This document shows positions 17,290 to 28,302 of a stretch of 64,000 nt of DNA, one piece after another. The stretch lies in assembly GCF_018889995.1 (NCBI RefSeq), contig NZ_CP076547.1, positions 1,364,001-1,428,000 of the forward strand, read 5' to 3'. Both the position numbers and the translations under genes were made by a program. Each line of letters opens with the position of its first letter. Within the stretch, counting starts at the first letter, position 1. The DNA is from Subtercola sp. PAMC28395. Lineage in GTDB: Bacteria; Actinomycetota; Actinomycetes; Actinomycetales; Microbacteriaceae. The notes beneath the pieces are model-generated. The model worked only from the letters and a program-made list of their open reading frames with translations, was not told the DNA's origin and did not search any database.

Positions 17290-18144
17290 TCAGATCTGGT
17301 AGTCGACGACGACCGGGGTGTGGTCCGACCATCGCTCGGCGTGGGAGGCGGCACGGTCGACCTCGTAGCTCACCGCACGCTCGGCCAGTGCGGGCGTCGC
17401 CATCTGGTAGTCGAGTCGCCAGCCGGTGTCGGTGTCGAAGGCGTGCCCACGCTGCGACCACCACGTGTACGGCCCGTCGACCTCGCCGGCGAACCTCCGG
17501 CCAAGGTCCACCCAGCCGAGACCGGCGCCCGTGCTGCCGTCGACACCCTCGACCACGCTGCCGGCCTCACCGAAGAACCGGTCGAAGTAGGCGCGCTCCT
17601 TGGGCAGGAACCCGGCGCGCTTGACGTTGCCCTTCCAGTTCTTGATATCGAGCGTCTTGTGCCCGACGTTCAGGTCTCCCACCACCACCGCGAGTTCGCT
17701 GTGCGCTGCCAGTTCGGGAAGCCGGGCCGTCATGCCGTCGAGGAACTTGTACTTCTCGACCTGTTTTGGCGTATCGGCCTCACCCGAGTGCACGTAGGCG
17801 CTCACAACCGTGACGATCTGCCCGTTGACCTCGTAGTCGGCTTCGAGCCAGCGCCCGGCGCTGTCGAACTCCTCGTCGCCGATACTCACGCGGTGGATGC
17901 TCGCCTTGCTGCGCGACGCCAGCGCCACCCCTGCCCGGCCCTTCGCCGTCGCGGCATCGTGCAGGATGCTCCACTCAGGCCCGAGAAGCCCCTCGAGGTC
18001 TTCGGTGGATGCCCGGACCTCCTGGATCGCGAGAATGTCGACGCCCCGGGCATCCAGCCACGCCCCCATGCCCTTGCGGTAGGCGGCGCGCACGCCGTTG
18101 GTGTTGATCGAGGCGACGCGCAGGCGTGTGGAACCGGAACTCAT
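17290..18144 (-). CDS. xth: Exodeoxyribonuclease III
   Basis: AP endonuclease and 3'-5' exonuclease for base excision repair. 284 residues of the EEP fold: RVASINTNGVRAA, the catalytic Glu in LAIQEVRAS, YVHSGE, the Asp/Asn pair in VVVGDLNVGHK and the C-terminal WSDHTPVVVDY. Start ATG at 18144. The 280 bp between this gene and trpS show no supported gene, only shadows and the trpS leader. Confidence 0.95.
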   Translation of the reverse strand: MSSGSTRLRVASINTNGVRAAYRKGMGAWLDARGVDILAIQEVRASTEDLEGLLGPEWSILHDAATAKGRAGVALASRSKASIHRVSIGDEEFDSAGRWLEADYEVNGQIVTVVSAYVHSGEADTPKQVEKYKFLDGMTARLPELAAHSELAVVVGDLNVGHKTLDIKNWKGNVKRAGFLPKERAYFDRFFGEAGSVVEGVDGSTGAGLGWVDLGRRFAGEVDGPYTWWSQRGHAFDTDTGWRLDYQMATPALAERAVSYEVDRAASHAERWSDHTPVVVDYQI

Positions 18145-18194
18145 GCACCAAGCCTACCCAGCGCCCCCGACTCCCCGCGCGCGCCGAGTGTGCA

Positions 18195-18256
18195 GATCGA
18201 GTTGCCCGAAGGTGCACTTTTTCGTGGGAATCTTTGCGCATCCGGGAAAGTCGATC
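18195..18256. repeat. Dispersed palindromic element, family A, copy 2
   Basis: The ends GATCGAGTTGCCCG and CGGGAAAGTCGATC are imperfect inverted repeats flanking GTGCAC-TTTTTCGTGGGA. 62 bp long, and the first ~40 bp are identical to copy 3 next to it. Lies between xth and the YihY gene. Confidence 0.8.
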
Positions 18257-18277
18257 GCGAGGGCAGACTCTTGGGCA

Positions 18278-18339
18278 GATCGAGTTGCCCGAAGGTGCAC
18301 TTTTTCGTGGGATTTCTCGCACGAAGGGGAAAGTCGATC
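18278..18339. repeat. Dispersed palindromic element, family A, copy 3
   Basis: Same length and ends as copy 2, starting 83 bp after it; the inner right arm differs (CACGAAGGGGAAAGTCGATC). Differences concentrated in the right half suggest independent drift after a local duplication. Confidence 0.8.
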
Positions 18340-18365
18340 GAACTGAGGGGAGAAGTGCGTGCAGG

Positions 18366-19550
18366 CTAGGGTCGGGGCGCGGGGGGTGAGGCGATGCCAG
18401 CCGCGAGCTCGGCGTCGAGGCGCTTGAGCAGCCTCTTGAGGCGGCTGCGGCGAAGGCCACGGGCATCCGTCAGCTCGGCGAGCGTCTCTTCGCGTGTGGC
18501 CCTGAGAACCTCGCGCTGCGCTGCGCTCGCCTGCTGCTCGGCGAGAGCCTTCGCCTGCTCCGGCGTGAGGTTGCGCGGGTCGAAGTGCGCGTCGGCCATG
18601 CTCACCGAGATCCACGAGGCGAAGATGAGCACGACCTGGCAGATGAAGTTGAACCAGATCAGGATTCCGATGATCACGGCGAACGACGCGAGGAGCGGGT
18701 TCGAGGTCGCTCCGCCGAGCAGGGTCGAGCCGAGCACCTTCAGAATGCCCATGACGACCGCCGCGAGCGCGGAGCCCGGCAGCAGGTACTTCCACGGGAT
18801 CGGCACACCCGAGAGCAGCCGGTACGTGCCCGCGAGAACGATCGTGTCGAACACGAAGACGACGAGAAGCCCGATCACCCGCGCGATGCCCTCTGCGGCC
18901 CACGATGCGGAGTCCCACCCGAACAGCCCGAACACCCAGCCGAGTGCCGAACTCGACGCGATCGACATCGCCGCTGAGATGACCAGGATGACCGCAAACG
19001 CGATGGCGAGTGCGAAATCCTTGAGCTTCAGCAGCACCGGGTTCGTGGTGGGCCCCGGCAGCCCGAAGATCAGCCGGATCGCGCTGCGGGTCGAGCCGAG
19101 GAACCCCACGGCGGTGAGAATCAACCCGACCAGGGCGATCGCGCCCGTCCAGCCCAGGGCCGGCGTCGAGAGCAGGGTGTCGGGGTTGATGGCGCCGTCC
19201 GGGCCGATCAGACCGGGCACGCTGGTGTTGATCTGGTCGAGCAGCGACTTCTGCAGTGCGGGGTTGGAGGCCAGCGCGAGCCCGAAGATCGAGAACCCGG
19301 CCCAGAGCGCAGCGAAGATCGCGAAGACGGCCTGGTAGCTCATGCCCGACGCGAGCAACGGCCCGCCGTTGGCGCCGTACTTCGTGAACACGCGAACCGG
19401 TTTGAGGGTCTGTACCCAGGCGATCACCCGATTCACCCAGGCGATCAGGCCCGGGATGCCCGTGGGCTTCTTCGCGCCATCATCGGCTTTCGCGGCCTCG
19501 ACGCCGCTGGCAGTTTCGCCTGGCTCAGTTGCGGTCTCGGGTGGGCTCAC
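18366..19550 (-). CDS. YihY/virulence factor BrkB family membrane protein
   Basis: 394 residues from the GTG at 19550. A charged N-terminus (1-40), then LIAWVNRVIAWVQTLKPVRVF and six membrane helices (about 55-330), including GMSYQAVFAIFAALWAGFS and LIWFNFICQVVLIFASW, then a coiled, charged tail. This matches the UPF0761/YihY fold once mis-described as RNase BN. Molecular role is not established. An in-frame TTG at 19580 exists but spans an unlikely leader. Next to trpS and xth, as a YihY-like gene is next to trpS in mycobacteria (recalled). Confidence 0.85.
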   Translation of the reverse strand: MSPPETATEPGETASGVEAAKADDGAKKPTGIPGLIAWVNRVIAWVQTLKPVRVFTKYGANGGPLLASGMSYQAVFAIFAALWAGFSIFGLALASNPALQKSLLDQINTSVPGLIGPDGAINPDTLLSTPALGWTGAIALVGLILTAVGFLGSTRSAIRLIFGLPGPTTNPVLLKLKDFALAIAFAVILVISAAMSIASSSALGWVFGLFGWDSASWAAEGIARVIGLLVVFVFDTIVLAGTYRLLSGVPIPWKYLLPGSALAAVVMGILKVLGSTLLGGATSNPLLASFAVIIGILIWFNFICQVVLIFASWISVSMADAHFDPRNLTPEQAKALAEQQASAAQREVLRATREETLAELTDARGLRRSRLKRLLKRLDAELAAGIASPPAPRP

Positions 19551-19582
19551 AGCCCCCAGCCTAGATCGCGCCGGGCACAAAG

Positions 19583-19621
19583 AAGAGTCGCTCCCCGCGC
19601 CTTGCGCTGGAAGCGACTCTT
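19583..19621 (-). terminator. Terminator of the sdhCDAB operon
   Basis: On the minus strand, AAGAGTCGCT and AGCGACTCTT form a perfect 10 bp stem (19612-19621 with 19583-19592), followed by TCTTTG. It sits 40 bp past the sdhB stop. Confidence 0.7.
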
Positions 19622-19661
19622 GTCTATGGTCGCCGGGTGCCGGCGAGAGCGGAGGCCTACC

Positions 19662-20414
19662 TCAGCGCTTGCCGAACATGATGGCCTGCTTGACCTCGGC
19701 GATGGCCTGGGTCACCTGGATGCCACGGGGGCACGCGTCGGTGCAGTTGAAGGTGGTGCGGCAGCGCCACACGCCCTCTTTGTCATTGAGGATGTCGAGG
19801 CGAACGCTCGAGGCCTCGTCGCGCGAGTCGAAGATGAAGCGGTGGGCGTTGACGATCGCGGCCGGGCCGAAGTACTGCCCGTCGGTCCAGAACACAGGGC
19901 ACGATGAGGTGCATGCGGCACACAGGATGCACTTGGTCGTGTCGTCGAAGCGTGCGCGCTCGGCGGCCGACTGGAGGCGCTCCTTCTCGGGCTTCGAGCT
20001 TGCGATCAGGAACGGCTGAACTTCGCGGTACGACGCGAAGAACGGCTCCATGTCGACGACGAGGTCCTTCTCCAGCGGCAGGCCCTTGATGGCCTCGACA
20101 TACACGGGCTTCGTGATGTCGAGGTCTTTCATGAGCGTCTTGCAGGCGAGGCGGTTGCGGCCGTTGATACGCATCGCGTCGGAGCCACAGACTCCGTGGG
20201 CGCAGGAGCGACGGAAGGTGAGCGAGCCGTCTTGCTCCCACTTGATCTTGTGCAGGGCATCCAGCACTCGGTCGGTCGGGTAGAGCTCGACATCGAAGTC
20301 CTGCCAGCGCGGCTCTTCGTCGACCTCGGGGTTGAAGCGGCGCACCATCATGGTGACCGTGAAGCTCGTGGTGGAGTTGGCGGGTGACTCTTTGTCTGCA
20401 GTTGCTGTTGCCAT
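19662..20414 (-). CDS. sdhB: Succinate dehydrogenase iron-sulfur subunit
   Basis: Carries electrons from SdhA to the quinone through three Fe-S clusters; membrane-associated. 250 residues. Cluster ligands: SCAHGVCGSDAM with the later CKTL for [2Fe-2S], CILCAACTSSCP for [4Fe-4S] and CRTTFNCTDACPRG for [3Fe-4S]. Five bases downstream of sdhA; last gene of the operon. Confidence 0.97.
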   Translation of the reverse strand: MATATADKESPANSTTSFTVTMMVRRFNPEVDEEPRWQDFDVELYPTDRVLDALHKIKWEQDGSLTFRRSCAHGVCGSDAMRINGRNRLACKTLMKDLDITKPVYVEAIKGLPLEKDLVVDMEPFFASYREVQPFLIASSKPEKERLQSAAERARFDDTTKCILCAACTSSCPVFWTDGQYFGPAAIVNAHRFIFDSRDEASSVRLDILNDKEGVWRCRTTFNCTDACPRGIQVTQAIAEVKQAIMFGKR

Positions 20415-20419
20415 GAGCC

Positions 20420-22219
<1,800 letters not shown>

Positions 22220-22283
22220 TGCTGTGCCTTCTGAGAATCGGGGGAGCTGGGAATCGGGGGAGCTGGAGGTTATGCGAACAGGG

Positions 22284-22733
22284 TTACGGAACCGGGCAGA
22301 ACGAGAGAGCCTGGTCTGCAGGGATGAGCGTGCTGCACGGGTCGAAGGTGAAGACGACGAGCGTGCCGAGAACGATCAGTACCACACAGGCGACGAAGAT
22401 CGCGGCGAGCAGAATGCGGCGCACCGTGCGGTTGTTCGCGTAGTCGTTCACGATCGTGCGCATGCCGTTCGAGCCGTGGATCATGGCGAGCCACAGCATG
22501 ACGACGTCCCAGACCTGCCAGAACGGGCTCGCGTACTTGCCGGCGACGAAGGCGAAGTCGATGCCCTTGATGCCCTGGCCGAGCACCAGGTTCACGAAGA
22601 GGTGACCGAAGATGAGAATGAGGAGCAGCACGCCGGAGGCCCGCATGTAGAGCCAGCCCCACTTCTCCCAGTTGACGCCGCCCTTGCGGCTGCGGGTCTG
22701 CGGGCTTCGCGGTGACTCGATGATTGCTGACAT
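22284..22733 (-). CDS. sdhD: Succinate dehydrogenase membrane anchor subunit
   Basis: 149 residues with three membrane helices ([52 protein letters not shown]). Conserved His residues in the first and second helices fit haem/quinone binding. The ATG at 22733 overlaps the sdhC stop as TGATG; a GTG one codon earlier would overlap by 4 bp. Anchors SdhAB to the membrane with SdhC. Confidence 0.9.
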   Translation of the reverse strand: MSAIIESPRSPQTRSRKGGVNWEKWGWLYMRASGVLLLILIFGHLFVNLVLGQGIKGIDFAFVAGKYASPFWQVWDVVMLWLAMIHGSNGMRTIVNDYANNRTVRRILLAAIFVACVVLIVLGTLVVFTFDPCSTLIPADQALSFCPVP

Positions 22734-23164
22734 CACTGGCCTTCCGTGAAGACGTTGTGGAGGTGGATGGGGGCGAAACCGGCGGTGCCGATCACCCAGA
22801 GCGCGATGACGATCCAGAACATGACGCGCTGGTACTTCGCGCCCTTGCTCCAGAAGTCGATCAGGATGATGCGGATGCCGTTGAACGCATGGAACATGAT
22901 CGCGATGACCAGCGCCGTCTCACCGAGGCCCATCAACGGGTTCTTGTAGGTGCTCATCACCGAGTCGTACGCCTCGGGGCTCACGCGGATCATCGCCGTG
23001 TCGAGCACATGCACGAGGAGAAAGAAGTAGATGGCGACACCGGTGATGCGGTGCAGGACCCACGACCACATTCCTGTGTTGCCGCGGTACAGCGTTCCAG
23101 CAGGTCGTTTGGACGAACTGCGAGCAACGGTGAGCGTGCTTGCCTCTTCATTGGGCACGAGCAA
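22733..23164 (-). CDS. sdhC: Succinate dehydrogenase cytochrome b556 subunit
   Basis: 143 residues, three helices. GMWSWVLHRITGVAIYFFLL and HVLDTAMIR carry the SdhC signature with the His/Arg residues that bind haem b and quinone. First gene of sdhCDAB; its leader (23165-23330) carries a promoter and an iron-box-like palindrome. Confidence 0.93.
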   Translation of the reverse strand: MLVPNEEASTLTVARSSSKRPAGTLYRGNTGMWSWVLHRITGVAIYFFLLVHVLDTAMIRVSPEAYDSVMSTYKNPLMGLGETALVIAIMFHAFNGIRIILIDFWSKGAKYQRVMFWIVIALWVIGTAGFAPIHLHNVFTEGQ

Positions 23165-23276
23165 CCCCCTTTGGTTCGGGATGGTTCACCGACCCTCTGG
23201 CACCGTGCCCGAACAGACGCAGTTCGAACGGGCCCATCGAACAGGCCAGTGCACATATTTCGGCGAAATCTTCTTC

Positions 23277-23305
23277 AGCATAGTGTTCGCATCGTGAAAT
23301 GTCTT
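23277..23305 (-). promoter_or_regulatory. Probable promoter of sdhCDAB
   Basis: On the minus strand AAGACA (-35, 23300-23305) and TATGCT (-10, 23277-23282) are separated by exactly 17 bp. Upstream of sdhC by about 113 bp. The iron-box-like palindrome abuts the -35 element. Confidence 0.5.
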
Positions 23306-23322
23306 GTAAGGCATGCCTAACA
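23304..23322. promoter_or_regulatory. DtxR/IdeR-type iron box upstream of sdhC
   Basis: The palindrome TAAGGCATGCCTAA (23307-23320) with flanks resembles the actinobacterial iron box (TTAGGTTAGCCTAACCTAA type), reading TTAGGCATGCCTTAC on the sdh strand. It touches the predicted -35. Iron-loaded DtxR/IdeR regulates sdh in Corynebacterium; here the placement would fit direct control of an iron-rich enzyme. Single-site call, half-sites partly diverged. Confidence 0.55.
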
Positions 23323-23336
23323 AAACTGCTGCCAAG

Positions 23337-24533
23337 CTACCTCTTCAGCCGTGCCCGATGCGCACTGGCTGTGCCCAGTGTAGGCACGTCGAGAACGGAT
23401 TCGTAATGCCTCATGAGCTCGTCGCACACCCGCTCCCAGGTGCGGCCGAGCACGGCTCGCCTGCCCGCCTCGCCCATGCGTCGGCGAAGAAGCGGGCTGA
23501 CCAGCAGATCTTCGACGAGGTCGCGCAGTTCGTCTGGGCTCCCCGGGTCGAAGAGGTACCCGGTATTGCCGTCGTCCACGAGGTCGATGGGGCCGCCTGC
23601 GCGCGGTGCGACCACCGGCAGCCCTGCGGCGTGGGCCTCCTGCAGGGTCTGGCCGAACGTCTCCTCCGTGCCCGTGTGCACGAAGATGTCGAAGCTGGCG
23701 TAGGCGGCAGACAGTTCGGCACCCTGGAGCCGACCGAGAAACGTGACCGGCATGCCTCGGGTGAGCGTCTCGATCTGGCCGCGGGCGGGGCCGTCGCCGA
23801 CGACGACGATCCGGATGCCCGGCAGCCCCCTGCGGCCGTCGACGCTCTCGTGGCTCGGCTTCGCCAGCGGCGCCAGTTGCACGAGGCGCTCGAGTTGCTT
23901 CTCGGGCGCGATGCGCCCCACGTAGCCCACCACGATCTCGCCCTCCGGGCTCAGGCGCTCGCGAAGGGCTCGGGCGTCGGGGCGCAGACGGTTGTTCGGG
24001 TGGAACGCCTGCAGGTCGACACCGCGGGCCCAGCGCTCGAGTCGTTTCACGCCGAGGCTCTGCAGATCATCCATCGACGCGGTCGACGGAACGAGAGTGA
24101 GGCTCGCGCCGTCGTGGATCCACTTGACGAAGCGCCAGGCCAGTTTCGTGGCGGGCCCGAGGTGGTTGCGCTGGGCGTAACCGGCCACGTCGGTCTGGAA
24201 GATGGCCACGGAAGGCACCCGGAGCCGGTTCGCCGCGGCGATCGCCTGCGCCCCCAATAAGAAGGGAGAGGCTGCGTGGACCACATCGGGAGAGAAGTTG
24301 GCGAGAATGCGCTGCACCTGCAGGCTCGGCATGCCCACCGGGAACTCGCGGTAGGCGATCGCCGGCACCTGGTAGACGGGAAAGCCGGCGTACTGCGAGG
24401 GCGCATGGGCGGCAGGGCAGATGACGATGGCGTCATGGCCGTGCGCGCGAAGGTAGTCGAGCACCTTGCAGACGCTGTTCGTGACTCCGTTGACGGTGGG
24501 CAGAAAACTTTCGGTGACGATCGCAACCCGCAT
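23337..24533 (-). CDS. GT4 glycosyltransferase, probable GDP-mannose-dependent alpha-mannosyltransferase
   Basis: 398 residues, GT-B fold. N-terminal VTESFLPTVNGVTNSVCKVL and HDAIVICPA, then the donor-binding half with VGYVGRIAPEKQLERLV, VVVGDGPARG and EETFGQTLQEAHAAGLPVVAPR (Glu-x7-Glu signature). Closest in style to the MgtA/PimB'-type mannosyltransferases of actinobacterial glycolipids. Divergent from manC, which makes GDP-mannose; that context supports the donor. Acceptor unknown. Confidence 0.8.
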   Translation of the reverse strand: MRVAIVTESFLPTVNGVTNSVCKVLDYLRAHGHDAIVICPAAHAPSQYAGFPVYQVPAIAYREFPVGMPSLQVQRILANFSPDVVHAASPFLLGAQAIAAANRLRVPSVAIFQTDVAGYAQRNHLGPATKLAWRFVKWIHDGASLTLVPSTASMDDLQSLGVKRLERWARGVDLQAFHPNNRLRPDARALRERLSPEGEIVVGYVGRIAPEKQLERLVQLAPLAKPSHESVDGRRGLPGIRIVVVGDGPARGQIETLTRGMPVTFLGRLQGAELSAAYASFDIFVHTGTEETFGQTLQEAHAAGLPVVAPRAGGPIDLVDDGNTGYLFDPGSPDELRDLVEDLLVSPLLRRRMGEAGRRAVLGRTWERVCDELMRHYESVLDVPTLGTASAHRARLKR

Positions 24534-24639
24534 GCTGCAAGTTTTCGCCCTGCACCTTGACCCGACATGGCGGGTGGCTTGACCGCACGTTAACATCGGG
24601 CATCCTTTGCCGTAATGCGTGTTGAGTAAGGTGGGGCGT

Positions 24640-25761
24640 ATGGCTGCATCTGACGACTTGCTCGACCGTTTCTACAGTGTGATTCCCGCGGGGGGCATCG
24701 GCTCCCGGTTGTGGCCGCTCTCCCGGGCCGACGCGCCGAAGTTCCTGCACGACCTGAGCGGGTCGGGGCAGAGCCTGTTGCGCGACACCTGGGACCGGCT
24801 CGTGCCCCTCTCTGGCGAGCACCGGATCATGGTCGTCACCGGGCGGGCGCACCGTGCAGCTGTCGAGAAGCAGCTTCCCGGCCTTTCCGATGCGAACGTG
24901 GTTCTCGAGAGCGAGCCGCGCGAATCGACGGCGGCCATCGGGCTGGCTGCGGCGATTCTCGAGCGTCGTGAGCCCGGGGTGATCATCGGCTCGTTCGCGG
25001 CCGACCACGTGATCAGCCAGCCTGAGCGCTTTCGTGAAGTCGTCAAGCAGGCCCTCGTGACCGCAGACGCGGGCTACATCACCACGATCGGCATCACGCC
25101 GACCGAGCCGTCGATCGGGTTCGGGTACATCCATGCCACCAAGCCGCTGGTCGTCGAGGGCGCACCCGACGCGAAGATCGTCGACAGTTTTGTCGAGAAG
25201 CCCGACCTCGCCACCGCCAAGAAGTACGTCAAGAGCGGTTCGTACCTGTGGAACGCGGGCATGTTCATCGCGCGCGCCGACACCCTGCTCGAGCAGATCG
25301 GCCACTCGCGGCCCGAACTGCTGGAGGGCATCCTGAAGCTCGCCGAAGCGTGGGACACCCCGCGCCGTGGCGCCGTCGTCGACCAGGTCTGGCCTGAGCT
25401 CGAGAAGATCGCCATCGACTACACGGTCGCAGAGCCGTCGGCGCTCGAGGGCAAGCTCGCCGTCGTTCCCGGCAACTTCACCTGGGACGACGTCGGAGAC
25501 TTCGCCTCGATCGCCAAGCTTCACTCTGGCGGCCGCAAGTCGGAGCTGGCCATTCTCGGCAAGAACGCCCGCGTGCTGTCTGATTCGTCGAGCGGCGTCG
25601 TCGTCTCGCACAGCAACCGGGTGATCAGCCTGATCGGTGTCGAAGACATCGTCGTGGTCGACACGCCGGATGCGCTGCTCGTGACCACGAGCGCCCACGC
25701 CCAGCGGGTGAAGGCCGTCGTCGACGCGCTGCGCCTCTCGGGTTCGGGCGACGTTCTCTAG
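24640..25761 (+). CDS. manC: Mannose-1-phosphate guanylyltransferase
   Basis: Makes GDP-mannose from GTP and mannose 1-phosphate. 373 residues from the ATG at 24640, behind AAGGTGGGG; a GTG at 24619 would add seven residues. Nucleotide loop PAGGIGSRLWPLSR with Lys in APKFL; ESEPRESTAAIGLAAAIL; FVEKPD; GSYLWNAGMFI; NFTWDDVGDF. The short type, without the isomerase domain. Phosphomannomutase at 38.9 kb supplies the substrate. Confidence 0.92.
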   Translation: MAASDDLLDRFYSVIPAGGIGSRLWPLSRADAPKFLHDLSGSGQSLLRDTWDRLVPLSGEHRIMVVTGRAHRAAVEKQLPGLSDANVVLESEPRESTAAIGLAAAILERREPGVIIGSFAADHVISQPERFREVVKQALVTADAGYITTIGITPTEPSIGFGYIHATKPLVVEGAPDAKIVDSFVEKPDLATAKKYVKSGSYLWNAGMFIARADTLLEQIGHSRPELLEGILKLAEAWDTPRRGAVVDQVWPELEKIAIDYTVAEPSALEGKLAVVPGNFTWDDVGDFASIAKLHSGGRKSELAILGKNARVLSDSSSGVVVSHSNRVISLIGVEDIVVVDTPDALLVTTSAHAQRVKAVVDALRLSGSGDVL

Positions 25762-25908
25762 GCGATCGCACCTGCCACTGGCTGCCCGGCTGTGGCTGCC
25801 TGGCACCGGCCGCTGAGCGCCTGCCACTTCGGCCAGTTCGGTAACGGCGGGGTTCCAATTTCGTCGTGACGGTCGGGACGATGCTCTGATGCCTTTACCG
25901 TTGAAGGT

Positions 25909-26973
25909 ATGAAGAGCCGTCTGAGAGCTGTCAGCGTAGTGTCGATCGCGGCCGCGGCCGCCCTGGTGCTTGCCGGATGCTCGCCGGCACCTGCTCCATC
26001 GACCTCCTCGGCCAGCGCCTACTGCGCCCGCATGGTGACCAACTCGGGTGGCATCGACGACCGTTCATTCAACCAGTCGAGCTGGGCCGGGCTCCAGGCC
26101 GCCGAGAAGAATGCCGGCATCTCTGCCGAGGTGCTGGTCTCGACGAACGAGACCGACCTGGCACCCAATGTGGAGCAGGCCGTGGGCAGCGGCTGCCAAT
26201 TCGTTCTGACGGTGGGCTACGAGCTGACAGCGGCGACGACCGAACAGGCGTCCGGGCATCCGGACACGCATTTCGCCATTGTGGACGACCAGATCACGGC
26301 GCCGAATGTGAAGTCGATTCTCTTCGACACCGCCCAGGCCTCGTTCCTGGCCGGGTATCTCGCGGCCGGGGTGACGCAGACCGGGAAGGTGGCGACCTTC
26401 GGGGGCGGAAACCAGCCGCCCGTGACGCTGTTCATGGATGGTTTTGTGGACGGGGTGGCGAAGTACAACGCCGTGCATGGCACAACGGTGCAGGCGCTCG
26501 GCTGGGACAAGGCAGCACAGGACGGCGTGTTCACTGGCGACTTCGAAGACGTCAACAAGGGCAAGACCGTCACCCAGGCCTTCATCGACCAGGGTGCCGA
26601 CGTGATTCTGCCCGTCGCGGGGCAGGTGGGCGAGGGCGCGGCCGCTGCTGCGCTCGAGTCAGGGCACACCAAGCTCATCTGGGTCGACAACGACGGTTAC
26701 GACACGCTCTCGGCCGAGTACAAGCCGATTCTGCTCACAAGTGTGATGAAGAAGACGGGGGACGCGGTCGAGAAGATCGTCACCGACGACTCGAAGGGCA
26801 CGTTCGAGAGTTCTCCGTACATCGGAACGCTGGCCAACAGCGGTGTCGACATTGCGCCGTTCCACGATCTGGCCAGCAGCGTTCCGGCGGCGCTGTCGAC
26901 GGAGCTCGACGGGCTGCGGGCAGACATCGTGGCGGGAACGCTCGTCATCACGTCACCGAGCCAGCCGAAATAG
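25909..26973 (+). CDS. BMP-family nucleoside-binding lipoprotein (first copy)
   Basis: Extracytoplasmic receptor of a nucleoside ABC importer. 354 residues with a lipoprotein signal: MKSRLRAVSV, a hydrophobic core, then the lipobox LAGC at residues 21-24. The mature part carries family motifs GIDDRSFNQSSWAGLQ, VLTVGYEL, FAIVDDQ and SILFDTAQASFLAGYLAAG, as in BmpA/PnrA/BmpDEFG-type receptors. A second paralogue follows 185 bp downstream; the ATPase and permeases come next. Confidence 0.92.
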   Translation: MKSRLRAVSVVSIAAAAALVLAGCSPAPAPSTSSASAYCARMVTNSGGIDDRSFNQSSWAGLQAAEKNAGISAEVLVSTNETDLAPNVEQAVGSGCQFVLTVGYELTAATTEQASGHPDTHFAIVDDQITAPNVKSILFDTAQASFLAGYLAAGVTQTGKVATFGGGNQPPVTLFMDGFVDGVAKYNAVHGTTVQALGWDKAAQDGVFTGDFEDVNKGKTVTQAFIDQGADVILPVAGQVGEGAAAAALESGHTKLIWVDNDGYDTLSAEYKPILLTSVMKKTGDAVEKIVTDDSKGTFESSPYIGTLANSGVDIAPFHDLASSVPAALSTELDGLRADIVAGTLVITSPSQPK

Positions 26974-27158
26974 CGCCTGAAACGTGCGCCTGACGCACGA
27001 TTTCGTCGTAGACATTTCATCGAGATTACGTAGCCATCCCGTCTTTGTAACGCTTACGTCGCAATGACTCCGAGGGATGCAAGCGGCGGCGTCACATTCG
27101 GTAACGTGGACCTTCACAGCGCCTGCCCTCTCGGCGGGCCAGCACTTTGGAGGACACC

Positions 27159-28268
27159 TTGAGCATCACCAAACGTCGCCTCGCCCTCGGCGGCCTGGCA
27201 ACGATCGCCACCGCGGCACTTCTCGCGGGTTGCGCTTCGGCACCGGCCACCTCGACCAGCACCCCGACCGCCAGCGCCATTGCCGGGTTCAAGCCCTGCA
27301 TGGTCTCCGACCTCGGTGGCTTCGACGACAAGTCGTTCAACCAGTTGGGCTACGAAGGCCTCACCGAAGCGGCAGCTGCACTCGGCGTGAAGCCGATCAC
27401 CGTGCAGTCGAACGCAGAGACCGACTACGCGCCGAACATCGACAGCCTCGTCTCGCAGAACTGCACTCTGATCGTGACGGTCGGCTTTGCGCTGTCTGCC
27501 GCGACCGTGACCGCAGCGCTCGCGAACCCGACTGTCGACTTCGCGATCATCGATGACGCGGCCGACAACAACTTCGACGGCAAGACCGATGCTCCGAACA
27601 TCAAGCCGATCCTGTTCGACACGGCGCAGGCCGCCTTCCTCGCCGGCTACGCTTCGGCGAGCTACAGCAAGGCCGGCAAGGTCGCGACCTACGGTGGCAT
27701 GAACTTCCCGACCGTCACGATCTTCATGGATGGCTTCGCGCAGGGTGTCAGCTACTTCAACAGCCAGAAGGGCAAGTCAGTCCAGGTTCTGGGCTACGAC
27801 CCGGCCAACCCCGATGCAGCGACCTTCACTGGCGGCTTCGAGGCAAACGACACCGCGAAGACCACAGCGCAGAACTTCATCGACCAGGGTGCAGACGTTC
27901 TGCTTCCCGTCGGTGGCCCCATCTTCCAGAGTGCCGGTGCCGCAATCACCGACTCCAAGAAGAGTGTCGCGCTGCTGGGTGCTGACGCCGACGTGTTCAA
28001 CACCTTCCCGACCTACGCAGACCTGTACCTCACCTCGGTGCTCAAGGGCATCAAGCAGGCCACCGGTGATGTCGTCAACCAGGCCGCCACGGCCAGCACG
28101 TTCGACGTGACGTCGTACATCGGCAACCTGAAGAACGACGGAGTCGGCATCGCGCCGTTCCACAACTTCGCCAGCAAGGTCGACCCGGGCCTCCAGGCCG
28201 AGCTCGACACGATCAAGGCCGGGATCATCTCGGGCACGATCCCGGTGAAGTCCTACCTCAGCAAGTAG
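27159..28268 (+). CDS. BMP-family nucleoside-binding lipoprotein (second copy)
   Basis: 369 residues, paralogue of the preceding gene. Signal SITKRRLALGGLATIATAALL followed by lipobox LAGC (position ~25). Motifs GGFDDKSFNQLGYEG, LIVTVGFALS, FAIIDD, ILFDTAQAAFLAGYAS. The TTG at 27159 is chosen because GGAGGA is just upstream; the in-frame TTG at 27147 would sit on that site. A strong stem-loop follows, so it may be expressed more than the ATPase and permeases, as receptors often are. Confidence 0.92.
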   Translation: MSITKRRLALGGLATIATAALLAGCASAPATSTSTPTASAIAGFKPCMVSDLGGFDDKSFNQLGYEGLTEAAAALGVKPITVQSNAETDYAPNIDSLVSQNCTLIVTVGFALSAATVTAALANPTVDFAIIDDAADNNFDGKTDAPNIKPILFDTAQAAFLAGYASASYSKAGKVATYGGMNFPTVTIFMDGFAQGVSYFNSQKGKSVQVLGYDPANPDAATFTGGFEANDTAKTTAQNFIDQGADVLLPVGGPIFQSAGAAITDSKKSVALLGADADVFNTFPTYADLYLTSVLKGIKQATGDVVNQAATASTFDVTSYIGNLKNDGVGIAPFHNFASKVDPGLQAELDTIKAGIISGTIPVKSYLSK

Positions 28269-28302
28269 CAGCCGCCCGGCCCTGCTGGGCCGCGGATGCG
28301 AG

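Noticed and set aside
17010..17354. Small minus-strand ORF between trpS and exonuclease III
   Set aside because: Overlaps the end of the exonuclease III gene, has no ribosome-binding site or motif, and composition is that of a shadow frame.
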